From positions 243,421 to 307,420 of the forward strand of contig NZ_AP023442.1 in NCBI RefSeq assembly GCF_019976755.1: a stretch of DNA of 64,000 nucleotides. Reading direction: 5' to 3'. Within the stretch, counting starts at the first letter, position 1. Each line of letters opens with the position of its first letter. A program made the position numbers and the translations under genes. This DNA is from Nostoc sp. MS1 (lineage in GTDB: Bacteria; Cyanobacteriota; Cyanobacteriia; Cyanobacteriales; Nostocaceae). Below are positions 55,815 through 64,000 of this stretch, in pieces. Below the pieces are notes generated by a model. It made no database searches. It was not told the origin of the DNA and saw only the letters and a program-made list of their open reading frames with translations.

Positions 55815-55867
55815 TTTTCCGCATCCCTTCCACAGCTTTTCCACAGCTATCTCGGCTATTTTCCACA
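55815..55867. repeat. Phased DnaA-box-like array (origin candidate)
   Basis: TTTTCCGCA (55815), CCTTCCACA (55826), TTTTCCACA (55837) and TTTTCCACA (55859) are direct repeats spaced 11, 11 and 22 bp. TTTTCCACA is the form of DnaA box reported in cyanobacteria and differs by one base from E. coli TTATCCACA. The surrounding 55765-56222 is non-coding and AT-rich. Confidence 0.6.
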
Positions 55868-56222
55868 GATACCCAACAAGGTTACAGGCTTTTATCGTAT
55901 CGCTGAGGATTTTATCTTCTAGGCTTTGGGTCTTGTGAATTACTGAGTTTTTCTTAAGCAACGTAACATAAATATATCTTCAAGCCTGATGCTGCCGTAA
56001 TACTTAATTCTTTTTGTACTTATGCTTAACATTTCGCAACATTGACAACCATACCCCTTTAAGTTGCAAAATAATTCGACTAGCCTTTCTTATCGCTAAA
56101 ACTTCCACAAACAACTGTACAAACTTACTTAAGCGGATTACAGATGTCAATGGCTACCCAAGAATGCGACAAAGGTTGAAGCTAGTTATCAGGTTAATTC
56201 TCTTGCCCCAAGTCCGCATTCT

Positions 56223-56420
56223 ATGAACGCAACAGTTAACATTTTCACCCAAATCCCTGCCCCCTTGCACGATTGTATGCAGGATTATTTACAACAACAC
56301 CCAGATTGGGATGAGAAACGTTTACTAGCTGCTGCTGTATCACTGTTTCTGTTGCAGCATGGTGAAGGAGATCGCCACGTTGGGCAAGTTTATCTTGAAA
56401 CTATGTTTCATCGTTCTTAA
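56223..56420 (+). CDS. DUF2811 family small protein
   Basis: 65 aa: ATVNIFTQIPAPLHDCMQDY, LQQHPDWDEKRLLAAAVSLF and a C-terminal HVGQVYLETMFHRS. This matches the short cyanobacterial DUF2811 family, soluble helical proteins of unknown function that occur in several copies per genome. No ribosome-binding site stands out. It lies 355 bp right of the DnaA-box-like array and could be the first gene of a rightward group (56223-57128). Confidence 0.8.
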   Translation: MNATVNIFTQIPAPLHDCMQDYLQQHPDWDEKRLLAAAVSLFLLQHGEGDRHVGQVYLETMFHRS

Positions 56421-56511
56421 ATTAAGATCATGTTTACGAATTAACCCAAAAGCGTAACTTACCTCAACACATTGCTTAGAGTCTCAATCCAATGGCATTT
56501 TAACAACAATC

Positions 56512-56835
56512 ATGAGTTACCCTCTTTCTCATCCTGAAGATCCAGATTTCCATTCATCTATTCAGGAGAACCTAAAACAGCTTTCCGCTCAGTTAGGATA
56601 TCCTTTGGACGAATCATCAGTTATGGAAATATACCAGGATGCGTGCGATCTACTAAGCCACCTTTCTCCATCACCTCTTACTCTTGCCCGCGTTGCCGGA
56701 ATATTATTGGTTTACCGAGTCAATGATACAGAACCAGAAGAATCTAAGTGGTTTAGCAACCAGGTTAAACAATGTCTGGACGAAGAAGAAGTTGAGGAGT
56801 TGATTGAATCTATGTCTCGCACTGACGCTTTATGA
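56512..56835 (+). CDS. Hypothetical protein, coupled to the next gene
   Basis: 107 aa, acidic and helical (DFHSSIQENLKQLSAQLGYP, LDESSVMEIYQDACDLLSHL, CLDEEEVEELIESMSRTDAL). No domain recognised. Its TGA overlaps the following ATG (ATGA, 56832-56835), so both are co-translated. No membrane segment. Size, acidity and coupling would fit an antitoxin-like or regulatory protein, but nothing supports that directly. Confidence 0.6.
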   Translation: MSYPLSHPEDPDFHSSIQENLKQLSAQLGYPLDESSVMEIYQDACDLLSHLSPSPLTLARVAGILLVYRVNDTEPEESKWFSNQVKQCLDEEEVEELIESMSRTDAL

Positions 56836-57128
56836 CCAATAAATATGAATCACCCGCCGAATTTGAAGAAAGATTAGATGAGATGATTAAGATGGGGAAA
56901 TTAAAAGCTCAATACAAATCCCTGCTGTTAGAAATAGATGAACTTGGAGCAAAAGCTTGTGCTGAAGGTCTTATTTCTGGGCTGGGATGGGGTGTAGATG
57001 CTAATAATTTCATTCTGGATGAATACGAGATAATGAATGAAAACGGTAATCCTTTATATTTAAGTTTAGTGGAAACGAGAGATTACCTGGAAAAATTAAT
57101 TGCAGACTCAGAACAAGCTAACGAATAG
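56832..57128 (+). CDS. Hypothetical protein, second of a coupled pair
   Basis: 98 aa, acidic: SPAEFEERLDEMIKMGKLKA then YKSLLLEIDELGAKACAEGL, and a C-terminal YLSLVETRDYLEKLIADSEQ. No domain recognised. It overlaps the previous gene by 4 nt. A short possible reading frame follows (57187-57282, MRYLAVQTTDADQIY) that I do not count as a gene. Confidence 0.6.
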   Translation: MTNKYESPAEFEERLDEMIKMGKLKAQYKSLLLEIDELGAKACAEGLISGLGWGVDANNFILDEYEIMNENGNPLYLSLVETRDYLEKLIADSEQANE

Positions 57129-57356
57129 TTTTAGCAAACTGCTTCCAGATATTCTCAAAATTCAAAGCCAAATTCACTCCAAAAAGATGAGATACCTAGC
57201 TGTGCAAACTACGGATGCAGACCAGATATACAAAATTGTGGCAGAGGCTCTTGCAACCCCATCAATAAAAGCTTTGAGCTAGTGCTAGTGCCATTTGATG
57301 CTAAATTCTGTATGCTTCAATAATATATATGACTTGCGACCTTACACAAGAAAACC

Positions 57357-58562
57357 ATGCCAAAAAATTGGGCTTTGAAAATAGACCAGTTTTTTAATGC
57401 AAACCCCCACTGCATTATCGCTACTGCTCACGTTGACAGCTTCCCCTCTGACCTACCGCTAGAACCGAATATTCGGGAGCCAAACCGCAAAAGCTCAACA
57501 TACAGACAAATTTTTGACTCATTGACCACCGAACCTGAAAAATTCTTTGAGCGGCATAGTGGAATCGTACTGTGTGCCAACAAGGTCAAACCCAACACTA
57601 AAAAGACTCAGCTAGAGTTAGAGATACTAGAAGCTTGTGAGGGTGGTAGCGATGGCATCATTAATGGTGGGCATACGGTTTTAGCGTTTCAGCAGGCAAG
57701 AGAATATAAGTATGACCTAAGTGAAGCCAGAGTCAAAGTTACCATCCACATTGGGTTAACTGAAGATGAAGCAAAAGACATCGCCTTAGCATCAAATACA
57801 TCTGCCCCGGTGGATGCGCGTTCTAAAGTCAACGCCAGGGGTGACTACAAATTCCTCAAGCAGTTTTTAGCCCAAAAAGAACGTGAGCAAGGAACAAAGT
57901 TCAGAGTGGCGTATTACCAGAACCAAAGCGGTGCGCCTAAGAATCCACAGTGCAATGTCAACCATTTGATTAAGTTGATGAACTGTTTGGACAGGAATAA
58001 ATACAACCCAGACAGCAAGAGCAGAACTAAGCACCCGCCTGTAAGTAACACACCATCCTTGAGCGAGGCTGAAAGACAACGGCTGTCGAAACTGTTACCG
58101 TTACTGCCCAAGGGGTTATGGATTGAGCAACGACTATTTCAGGTAATCGAAGAACATATCACCAAGCCTAAGAGAAAAGGAGTAGTTGACCTCGCCTCAA
58201 TTGACGCACGCAAGAATACACTGCTGCCAGATAGCAGATATTCATTCGGCTTTTCTGCGCCGGCTGATATTGCCATGCCGATTGTCGCTGCCTACCGGGT
58301 GTTTTTAGATGAGAACTACAACTGGATCATTCCCTTTGATGAGTTTGCCGAGGATTTTCTACAACACCTGTGGAATAACTATTACAAGAAATACTTAGTA
58401 TCCGAGAAACTGGCTGGTAATACAGTTGGTAGTAAAATTTGTCGTAATCCAGTGATTTGGGATAACCTTTACGTTTCGGCTCAGAGCTACCTGAATCAGC
58501 AGTTGCTCAAGATAGTTAGCTCCAGTAATACCAAACGCGAAGAACTGAAGCTGGTGAATTAG
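57357..58562 (+). CDS. AIPR-like (abortive infection) family protein
   Basis: 401 aa. The pattern NIREPN...FF(E)RHSGIVLCANKV...GIINGGHTVLAFQQ matches the AIPR family, whose hallmark is N-x-R ... N/H-x-G-I ... (I/V)-(V/I)-N-G-G-x-(Q/H)-T. The family is named after a phage-abortive-infection protein, and members occur beside restriction or defence genes. The C-terminal half (LLPLLPKGLWIEQRLFQVIE, WIIPFDEFAEDFLQHLWNNY) is helical and not assigned. Mechanism unknown. It stands alone, with no methyltransferase next to it. Confidence 0.7.
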   Translation: MPKNWALKIDQFFNANPHCIIATAHVDSFPSDLPLEPNIREPNRKSSTYRQIFDSLTTEPEKFFERHSGIVLCANKVKPNTKKTQLELEILEACEGGSDGIINGGHTVLAFQQAREYKYDLSEARVKVTIHIGLTEDEAKDIALASNTSAPVDARSKVNARGDYKFLKQFLAQKEREQGTKFRVAYYQNQSGAPKNPQCNVNHLIKLMNCLDRNKYNPDSKSRTKHPPVSNTPSLSEAERQRLSKLLPLLPKGLWIEQRLFQVIEEHITKPKRKGVVDLASIDARKNTLLPDSRYSFGFSAPADIAMPIVAAYRVFLDENYNWIIPFDEFAEDFLQHLWNNYYKKYLVSEKLAGNTVGSKICRNPVIWDNLYVSAQSYLNQQLLKIVSSSNTKREELKLVN

Positions 58563-58577
58563 TTAGTGTATTGGAAT

Positions 58578-58841
58578 TTACCGGAAAGTGCAAAGCTCAA
58601 ACTGTATCCCATTACATACCAAATTCACTATGTGTAAACCGAGAGCTAAAACTATCAAAGCTTTCACATAAATAAAATCTATCTTTCCTTCTCGAATGCT
58701 GCTCTGGTTCTTCTCCAGGGCAGTTTTAATCGTCAAAAGACAAGCGATCGCTCCTGCCTTACCAACCTCTACTCTTGCCGCACCTCCCAAAATGCCAGCC
58801 AGTGGCCCCTTCCTGATTTTCTTGTAGTCAGGGTCTAGCAT
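58578..58841 (-). CDS. Small hydrophobic hypothetical protein
   Basis: 87 aa starting 30 bp after the amine-oxidase stop, in the same direction. It contains GPLAGILGGAARVEVGKAGA, a Gly/Ala-rich segment, and a likely transmembrane helix FIYVKALIVLALGLHIVNLV. No family recognised. The context suggests co-transcription with the oxidase. Coding status is moderate because of its small size. Confidence 0.45.
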   Translation of the reverse strand: MLDPDYKKIRKGPLAGILGGAARVEVGKAGAIACLLTIKTALEKNQSSIREGKIDFIYVKALIVLALGLHIVNLVCNGIQFELCTFR

Positions 58842-58871
58842 TTAACCACTTGGCAATGCCTACGTTAGCTT

Positions 58872-60482
58872 TTATCTACGCCTCACTATTTGCTTTGCAG
58901 CATTAACGCCTGAGATGGCAGCACCTTCCATAAAACCTTGCCATTCGTAGAATGAGTTAGTATGTTCCCCAGCAAAATAAATATTATCCACCGATTTACC
59001 TTCATTATCAGCAATTGTTGTAAAGTAACCAGGTTGATTGCAGGTATAACTCCCTTTAGCTAATGAATTTAATGACCAATTTTCTAAATATGCTAGATAT
59101 TCTGTATTTTTAATCCGTGCGGCTGAAACATTTGCACCAGGAAAAACAAAGTTAAGGTCATTAATGAATTTAGCCGTTTCTTGCTGTATATTTTTTGGGT
59201 TAAGTCTTGCACCTAGATTGCCACCAGTGTAATCTGTTAACACTGCTCGGTTGTATAGAGCTTTACTATAATTAGTTTCCCAAGTACCTTGAAGATTGGG
59301 TAGGTTTGCATAAGCACTACCATTACTACCAAGAGTAGTCCAAGGACGACCATTAAAACCAACTATCAATTTTGAGTTAGTTCCATAAACTAAATTATTG
59401 ATAGCATCCAATTTCCACTGGGGTAGTTGAAGCCCTTTTAAATCCACTTCTCGTAAAGTCGAGAAAGGCAGACAGAACACAACAGCATCAAATTTTGTAC
59501 TCAGACTGTTGTTAAACATTAATTCAATCTTACCTGTACTATCTTTTCTAGCAGCAGTCAGCTTTCTTCCATATTGAATCTGACCTATTAAACGGCTTTT
59601 TAAGCCTTCAACAATTTGTTGATTACCACCTATCACATGATATCTTTCATCACTGAATACACCGAAAGGACGAAATTTTGAACGTCTATCTGCATGAGCA
59701 AATAATAGAAAGCTTAAACAGCTTTGTTGGTCAATTTCTCTACCATATTCACCAATATATGCAGATTTAATTACATTTTTGAGCAATGCTCCGGCTCCAC
59801 GATTATCCAAGTATTCTTGAAGACTAATCAAATCTAATTGTCTTTCACTTGGTGTGAAGTTATCCGCAGTCGGCTGTTTAAGTGTACGTAAATCCGTTTG
59901 CATTGCGCTAACGAAATCTCGATATTCATCAACTACTGCTGCTTCAGCATAACGCTGACCATTAAAGTAATAGAATACTTCTCCTACTTGTTTTGATAAG
60001 TCCTCTACTTCCAGCTTAAATTCGCTTACATAGCCTAGCATTGTTTTATGTAGATTATCTATAAATTCTCCGCCTCTTTCAGCTACTTGTCCAGGAAAGA
60101 TATTACTAAGTGAGTAGCAGCGTCCTCCGGCCCTGTCATTAGCCTCATAAACAGTAGCTTTAATTCCTTGGCGTTGGAGTTCGTAAGCACAAGCCAGCCC
60201 TGCTAAACCAGCCCCTACAATTGCTATATTTGCATCTACATTACTAGGTGCAGCTAAAGTACGATGAAAATAACCAGTACCGACACCAATTGTTCCGCCA
60301 GCTATTGTTAATTTTCCTAAATCAGCCAGAAATTCTCTACGTTTAGTCTTACGCAATGATATTAATTCTTCCCATTGATAAATGCGTTCAATACCCTCAC
60401 TCGTGGAGATATGATGTTTTTGACAATAACTGGCAATCTTGAGTATACGAGACAGTCTTCCAAATATATTTGAATGGCTCAT
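58872..60482 (-). CDS. Tat-exported flavin amine oxidase
   Basis: 536 aa. A twin-arginine signal lies near residues 46-70 (KTKRREFLADLGKLTIAGGT). The FAD-binding Rossmann motif follows (IAIVGAGLAGLACAYELQRQ, then ATVYEANDRAGGRCYSL, the GG-doublet). C-terminal NIYFAGEHTNSFYEWQGFME with GAAISGVNAA is the flavin-contact region of the monoamine oxidase family. Such enzymes oxidise amines or L-amino acids with production of H2O2 and ammonia. The N-terminal 45 residues before the Tat motif are unusual. The substrate cannot be deduced. Likely periplasmic or thylakoid-lumenal. Confidence 0.9.
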   Translation of the reverse strand: MSHSNIFGRLSRILKIASYCQKHHISTSEGIERIYQWEELISLRKTKRREFLADLGKLTIAGGTIGVGTGYFHRTLAAPSNVDANIAIVGAGLAGLACAYELQRQGIKATVYEANDRAGGRCYSLSNIFPGQVAERGGEFIDNLHKTMLGYVSEFKLEVEDLSKQVGEVFYYFNGQRYAEAAVVDEYRDFVSAMQTDLRTLKQPTADNFTPSERQLDLISLQEYLDNRGAGALLKNVIKSAYIGEYGREIDQQSCLSFLLFAHADRRSKFRPFGVFSDERYHVIGGNQQIVEGLKSRLIGQIQYGRKLTAARKDSTGKIELMFNNSLSTKFDAVVFCLPFSTLREVDLKGLQLPQWKLDAINNLVYGTNSKLIVGFNGRPWTTLGSNGSAYANLPNLQGTWETNYSKALYNRAVLTDYTGGNLGARLNPKNIQQETAKFINDLNFVFPGANVSAARIKNTEYLAYLENWSLNSLAKGSYTCNQPGYFTTIADNEGKSVDNIYFAGEHTNSFYEWQGFMEGAAISGVNAAKQIVRRR

Positions 60483-60668
60483 TATTATTAAAACTATAAA
60501 TTGATTCAGTCTATAATCTTTATTTATAATTATAAAGTCTTAGACTAATAGTTATTTTTAAGAATTAGTTTTTTGTAAATAATTTTTATATGAATTTCTA
60601 GTATTTCACAAAGATTATCATTCTCAATCAGGTAAAGCCATTAAATATATCTTCAGGAGGTGTTTAAC

Positions 60669-61146
60669 TTGTGGTTTTGGGACAAAGATGCTGTTGAATA
60701 CGAAATTTACAAGAAATACGAACGGGCATTAGTTACCATTAGCGTGAATTTTTCACTCTTTGCAAGTATCTGAAGCACTAGAATCTTGCACTTGTGGGTT
60801 AGAGGATGCGTTCAGAAGCACAATCGACTATACGCTGTGGTTGCAGAAAAATAAAAAGCAAGTTTATCCCAATGAGATTTTGATTCGTGCTTTGCAGGAA
60901 CAATGGAAACCGATGGCATGGAAAGATGAGTATCTGGAATTGCCAAATCTAGAATCCCCAGGACAAAGGTGGTGGAATGCAGCCGCGTCAATTTGGGGGT
61001 ACGATGTACGCAACCAAGTTGTTGCTGACGTTTTTTATGACTAAGACACAGAGCTTATCAAGTTCACCAACGGAAAGGAAATTATGGTAGATACTGCGTG
61101 GCGTTGGGAATGGGAACGGGTGTTGAGATATGCGACTGGCAAATAA
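60669..61146 (+). pseudogene. Decayed gene of unknown function
   Basis: A strong Shine-Dalgarno (CAGGAGGTG, 60654-60662) precedes a TTG at 60669 and the frame LWFWDKDAVEYEIYKKYERA. A frame change near 60755 leads into QVSEALESCTCGLEDAFRST with ILIRALQEQWKPMAWKDEYL and VVADVFYD. An in-frame TAA (61042-61044) then interrupts before DTELIKFTNGKEIMVDTAWR and RYATGK to the TAA at 61146. The continuing coding character across both defects suggests one former gene of about 158 codons. No family recognised. Confidence 0.5.
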
Positions 61147-61234
61147 ACATTTGCTACTATTAAGGCTAAGTTCTAAACAGCCCAGAGTTGCTGTAACAAG
61201 AGCATCTTAACAATAGCTAATTTGCAAATAGATT

Positions 61235-61813
61235 ATGGCAAAGCGTAACAAAAGCAATCTCCAGTGGCTCAAAGAAACGCTAGAGCTAAAACCTGACCAT
61301 CGCTGGGAATCTCCGTCAGGTTACAAAATATTTGTTGCTAATCGCGGTGCAGTTCGCTTCAATGTCCCCCAAGACTGGTTTTTTGAGCCACAAGAAAAAT
61401 CCTTCAAGTTCAGTGATAAAAAACCACCTAACGATGACTGCGCTCTGGAAGTATCTTTCAACCATCTTCCTTCAGGTGACTGGAGTCTATTTCCCCTTAA
61501 GGCTACTTTAAAGAAAATAGTAGAAGACGAAAGCCGTGATGTGATTGAAAAAAGTGAAATTATCACTCTCAAGCGTCAAACTGCTAGGATTGTCTGGACA
61601 CAGATTAAATTTATCGACACTCAAGAAGAACCACGCGAAGCTTTCTCACGGATTTGTATTGGTTTGGGGTCAAATGTGCAATGTTTGATTACATTTGATT
61701 ATTGGGCAGATCAAGCAGAGCAATTGACACCTGTTTGGGATGAAGTCATGCGTAGTTTAACGTTGGGTTTGTATATCCGCGATCCTAGAACTGGTTTGGC
61801 TTTTCCTGATTGA
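61235..61813 (+). CDS. Conserved hypothetical cyanobacterial protein
   Basis: 192 aa, soluble, alpha/beta in appearance: LQWLKETLELKPDHRWESPS, GAVRFNVPQDWFFEPQEKSF, CALEVSFNHLPSGDWSLFPL, and a C-terminal VWDEVMRSLTLGLYIRDPRT. It resembles small cyanobacterial proteins of a fold that appears in surface- or chaperone-like adaptors, but I do not recognise a named family. No motif for catalysis. It is not linked to a clear operon. Confidence 0.7.
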   Translation: MAKRNKSNLQWLKETLELKPDHRWESPSGYKIFVANRGAVRFNVPQDWFFEPQEKSFKFSDKKPPNDDCALEVSFNHLPSGDWSLFPLKATLKKIVEDESRDVIEKSEIITLKRQTARIVWTQIKFIDTQEEPREAFSRICIGLGSNVQCLITFDYWADQAEQLTPVWDEVMRSLTLGLYIRDPRTGLAFPD

Positions 61814-62091
61814 GCTTTCCAAAATTAATAACACAGATTCCTGCTAAGATACATTTAATATCCAGTTCCGGTAAACACCGATAATTAATTACTCCTGGTT
61901 TTTGAGGACTGTAGTTCAGGTGAATAAATAGGTAAGTAGATTAAATTGAACCTTCTGGTAAGGCTAAATTATTATGAATTTTTTATCGGCTAGAGTCTAA
62001 TAAATTTTACCATTAGCTTTTGAAGTAGTAGTTAACTTAATTCTCAGCCATCAAGAGAAAAATTATACGCTCAAAAGATAGGGTTACTGTA

Positions 62092-62161
62092 ATGAGCATT
62101 ATTAAGCCACTCATAGCTACAACAGCAAGCATCGCTTTGAGCTATTTTGTCACGGGCATCA
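62092..62161 (+). pseudogene. N-terminus of a membrane protein gene cut by IS1380 copy 2
   Basis: ATG at 62092 starts MSIIKPLIATTASIALSYFV then TGI, a signal-like or transmembrane N-terminus, and runs directly into the IS1380 end at 62162. The rest of the gene would lie beyond the window. A phage-holin-type small membrane protein is possible but not provable from 23 residues. Confidence 0.45.
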
Positions 62162-64000
62162 CCCGGATTTCTCACAAAGAGATAAAAAAAGGGGGTCAAA
62201 AACTGCGAAAATGTATATAGGATAAGCATTCCAGCAGTTATAAACCATGACCCCGACTTTCACAGATATTACACCAAAACAATTCAAATTCTCCGGGGAA
62301 AAATCACACCCGATTGTAGTTAATTTTCAGGGTGGGACGGTAACATCGGATGCAGGATTAAGCTTAATTGCGGAAATAGACAGAAAATTAGAAATCACAT
62401 CAAAATTTGCACAGTGTTTCCAAGATTACCGTCAGCCAAATCGAGTTGACCATTCAGTAGAGAGTTTAATTAAACAACGTATATACGGGTTAGTCATGGG
62501 ATATGAAGACTTAAATGACCACGAGGAATTACGTCATGACCCGATGTTTGCTCTAGCAGTCTTAAAAACAATTGGAATAGAGGATGAGCCTGCAATATTG
62601 GCAGGAAAAAGTACATTAAACCGACTGGAACATTGCCCTGAAGAGATAGAACAAGGAGTAGACAGTCGTTATCATAAAATCGGGCATTCTCGATCAGAGA
62701 TTGAAAGTTTATTTGTCAAAATATTTCTAGAATCTTACGCCAAAGAGCCAAGACAAATTATTTTGGATTTAGATGTAACTGATGACTTAGTACACGGCAA
62801 TCAGGAGCAAGTTTTCTTCAATACTTATTATGGGGGATACTGCTATGCTCCACTGTATATATTTTGTGGAAAACATCTGTTAGCATCCAAACTTCGCCCT
62901 TCAAATGTAGACCCAGCATTTGGGGCATTATCAGAACTACAGAGAGTGATTAAACAAATACGTCAACAATGGAAGAATGTTGAGATTTTAGTACGTGGAG
63001 ATAGTGCCTATTCTAGGGACGATATCATGAGGTGGTGTGAATCACAGCCCGGTTTAGATTATGTTTTTGGATTGGCGCAAAATAGTCGTTTAATTGGGAT
63101 GACTACGACGACTCAAAATAGAGCCTCGCTTGAGTTTGAGCAAAAACTATCAACAGTAGTTTCATTTTTAGAAACAGTATTTCAGCCAGATGAACAACTT
63201 CCTTCGCTTGCGGAAGATTTGATTGATAACTCAATTTGGTACAAGTCTTTAGACTATCAAACCCGTGAATCTTGGAGTCGTAGTCGTCGTGTTGTTTGTA
63301 AGGTTGAATATGGGACGAAGGGAGCTAAAATTCGTTTTGTTGTAACTTCTTTAGCTACTAATAAAGTACCTCCTAGTCAACTGTATAAACAAAAATATTG
63401 TCAGCGAGGGGAGATGGAAAATCGCTTTAAAGAACAACAATTAGAACTTTTTAGTGATAGAACAAGCACCCACACGTTTGCGGGAAATCAATTACGTCTG
63501 TGGTTTTCTTCTGTTGCTTACGTTTTGATGAATGCGTTGCGTCAAAAATGTTTAGCTAAAACTGAATTACAAAATGCCACTGTTGGAACTATTCGTACCA
63601 AGTTATTGAAGTTAGGAGCTTTAATTACTATAAGTACACGCCGTATTTTAATTGCAATTACTAGTTCTTGTCCATACAAACATATATTTGCTACTGCTCA
63701 TAGACGTTTAAAAATGCTCCCTAATACTGCTTAAATTGAAATTAAATTGCCTTTTGCTTATTTCTAATCAATGATACTTTGGGCTTGGGCCGATTCAAGT
63801 CCTGTTTTGGAATGCGGATATTTTATGAACAGAGCATTTTAATTTTACCAGCAATAAAAAATAGTAATCATTTTTACTTAACAACTTCGGTTTTATACTT
63901 AATTTATCTCTGCGCCTAAATTTTGATTGATGATGTATCAGAAAAGAGCCTCACATCAGGTCATGTAAATTTATTTTTTACTGCTTGTGAGAAATCCGGG
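62162..64000 (+). mobile_element. IS1380-family insertion sequence, copy 2 (1839 bp)
   Basis: The same ends CCCGGATTTCTCACAA and the same length as 53088-54926, in inverted orientation. The right end coincides with the window edge at base 64000. The left flank is ATCA (62158-62161), the presumed 4-bp target; the matching copy would lie outside. Confidence 0.95.
62247..63734 (+). CDS. IS1380-family transposase (copy 2)
   Basis: 495 aa, identical with the protein of copy 1 and in the opposite orientation. All DDE-region motifs (IILDLDVTDDL, RGDSAYSRDD, CQRGEMENRFKEQQ) are intact. Its non-coding tail to 64000 is also the counterpart of 53088-53353. Recombination between the two copies would invert the 7.2-kb segment 54927-62161. 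Confidence 0.95.
   Translation: MTPTFTDITPKQFKFSGEKSHPIVVNFQGGTVTSDAGLSLIAEIDRKLEITSKFAQCFQDYRQPNRVDHSVESLIKQRIYGLVMGYEDLNDHEELRHDPMFALAVLKTIGIEDEPAILAGKSTLNRLEHCPEEIEQGVDSRYHKIGHSRSEIESLFVKIFLESYAKEPRQIILDLDVTDDLVHGNQEQVFFNTYYGGYCYAPLYIFCGKHLLASKLRPSNVDPAFGALSELQRVIKQIRQQWKNVEILVRGDSAYSRDDIMRWCESQPGLDYVFGLAQNSRLIGMTTTTQNRASLEFEQKLSTVVSFLETVFQPDEQLPSLAEDLIDNSIWYKSLDYQTRESWSRSRRVVCKVEYGTKGAKIRFVVTSLATNKVPPSQLYKQKYCQRGEMENRFKEQQLELFSDRTSTHTFAGNQLRLWFSSVAYVLMNALRQKCLAKTELQNATVGTIRTKLLKLGALITISTRRILIAITSSCPYKHIFATAHRRLKMLPNTA

Noticed and set aside
57187..57282. A 31-codon frame starting MRYLAVQTTDADQIY
   Set aside because: Too short, no ribosome-binding site, no partner; could be a decayed remnant.
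54927..62161. Composite transposon bounded by the two IS1380 copies
   Set aside because: Copy 1 has its own TGGA duplication and splits a GNAT gene that continues inside the segment, so it inserted alone.
1..64000. CRISPR arrays, tRNA, rRNA or known riboswitches
   Set aside because: No regularly spaced repeat array with unique spacers, no cloverleaf-like sequence with a CCA or TTCGA arm, and no riboswitch core was found by reading; covariance-model searches could not be run.

Overview
The window looks like a plasmid, or a plasmid-derived accessory region, of a filamentous heterocyst-forming cyanobacterium (Nostoc/Anabaena/Tolypothrix type). Evidence: the HIP1 octamer GCGATCGC recurs throughout, the intergenic DNA is AT-rich, heptamer tandem repeats of the Nostocales kind occur, and the small hypothetical proteins and insertion sequences have a cyanobacterial character. 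Two adjacent partition systems, iteron-like repeat clusters and a group 2 sigma factor argue for a plasmid. No rRNA, tRNA or CRISPR array was seen.

Layout. 1-1342: N-terminus of a RecD2 helicase and a HAD-fold protein. 1860-17488: a type 1 BREX phage-defence locus (brxA, brxL, pglZ, pglX, brxC, brxB), with a retropepsin-like protease gene pair between pglZ and pglX. The methyltransferase gene pglX is split by two nested-in insertions, an IS630-family element and a 481-bp miniature element. Removing both with one target-site copy each leaves 3531 bp = 1177 codons in one frame, so the locus was intact until recently. 18386-21382: a CoiA-like protein and an IS with a split transposase. 21383-22371: non-coding, with six exact TTACCTAGA repeats. 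22351-25392: an ArsR/SRPBCC operon and a serine hydrolase. 25561-29775: an IS630 element, a nucleotidyltransferase, a tyrosine recombinase and a PD-(D/E)XK protein. 29797-34665: a block of plasmid genes broken by IS1634, ending in a candidate DNA-binding protein preceded by one more TACCTAGAC box. 34703-35277: a Tn3-type miniature element. 35358-37566: a hydrolase, a BON protein and a coiled-coil protein. 37857-41133: ParM-type and ParA/ParB-type partition operons back to back. 41431-45956: a RarA-methyltransferase fusion, a sigma factor, a zinc-ribbon protein and a small membrane protein. 46093-52703: a small membrane gene split by an ISKra4 element, then a 1419-residue methyltransferase/strawberry-notch helicase. 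52766-64000: a segment between two inverted 1839-bp IS1380 copies, holding a split GNAT gene, a phased array of DnaA-box-like repeats, an AIPR-like protein and a Tat-exported amine oxidase.

Working together: the window combines plasmid maintenance (two par systems, a recombinase, candidate origin repeats) with defence or anti-defence genes (BREX, AIPR-like, CoiA-like and PD-(D/E)XK proteins, and a helicase-methyltransferase with a DarB-like architecture). It is heavily attacked by mobile elements. I could reconstruct target-site duplications for six insertions (IS630 twice, the 481-bp element, IS1634, ISKra4, IS1380). Precise removal restores an open frame across the insertion point in pglX (twice), a GNAT gene and a small membrane-protein gene, and also across the IS1634 junction of an already frameshifted plasmid gene. 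No single gene set here is clearly an undescribed system. The strongest leads are the doubly silenced BREX locus with its 481-bp Tn7-like miniature element, the TTACCTAGA repeat/DNA-binding gene pairing, and the 11-bp-phased DnaA-box array.
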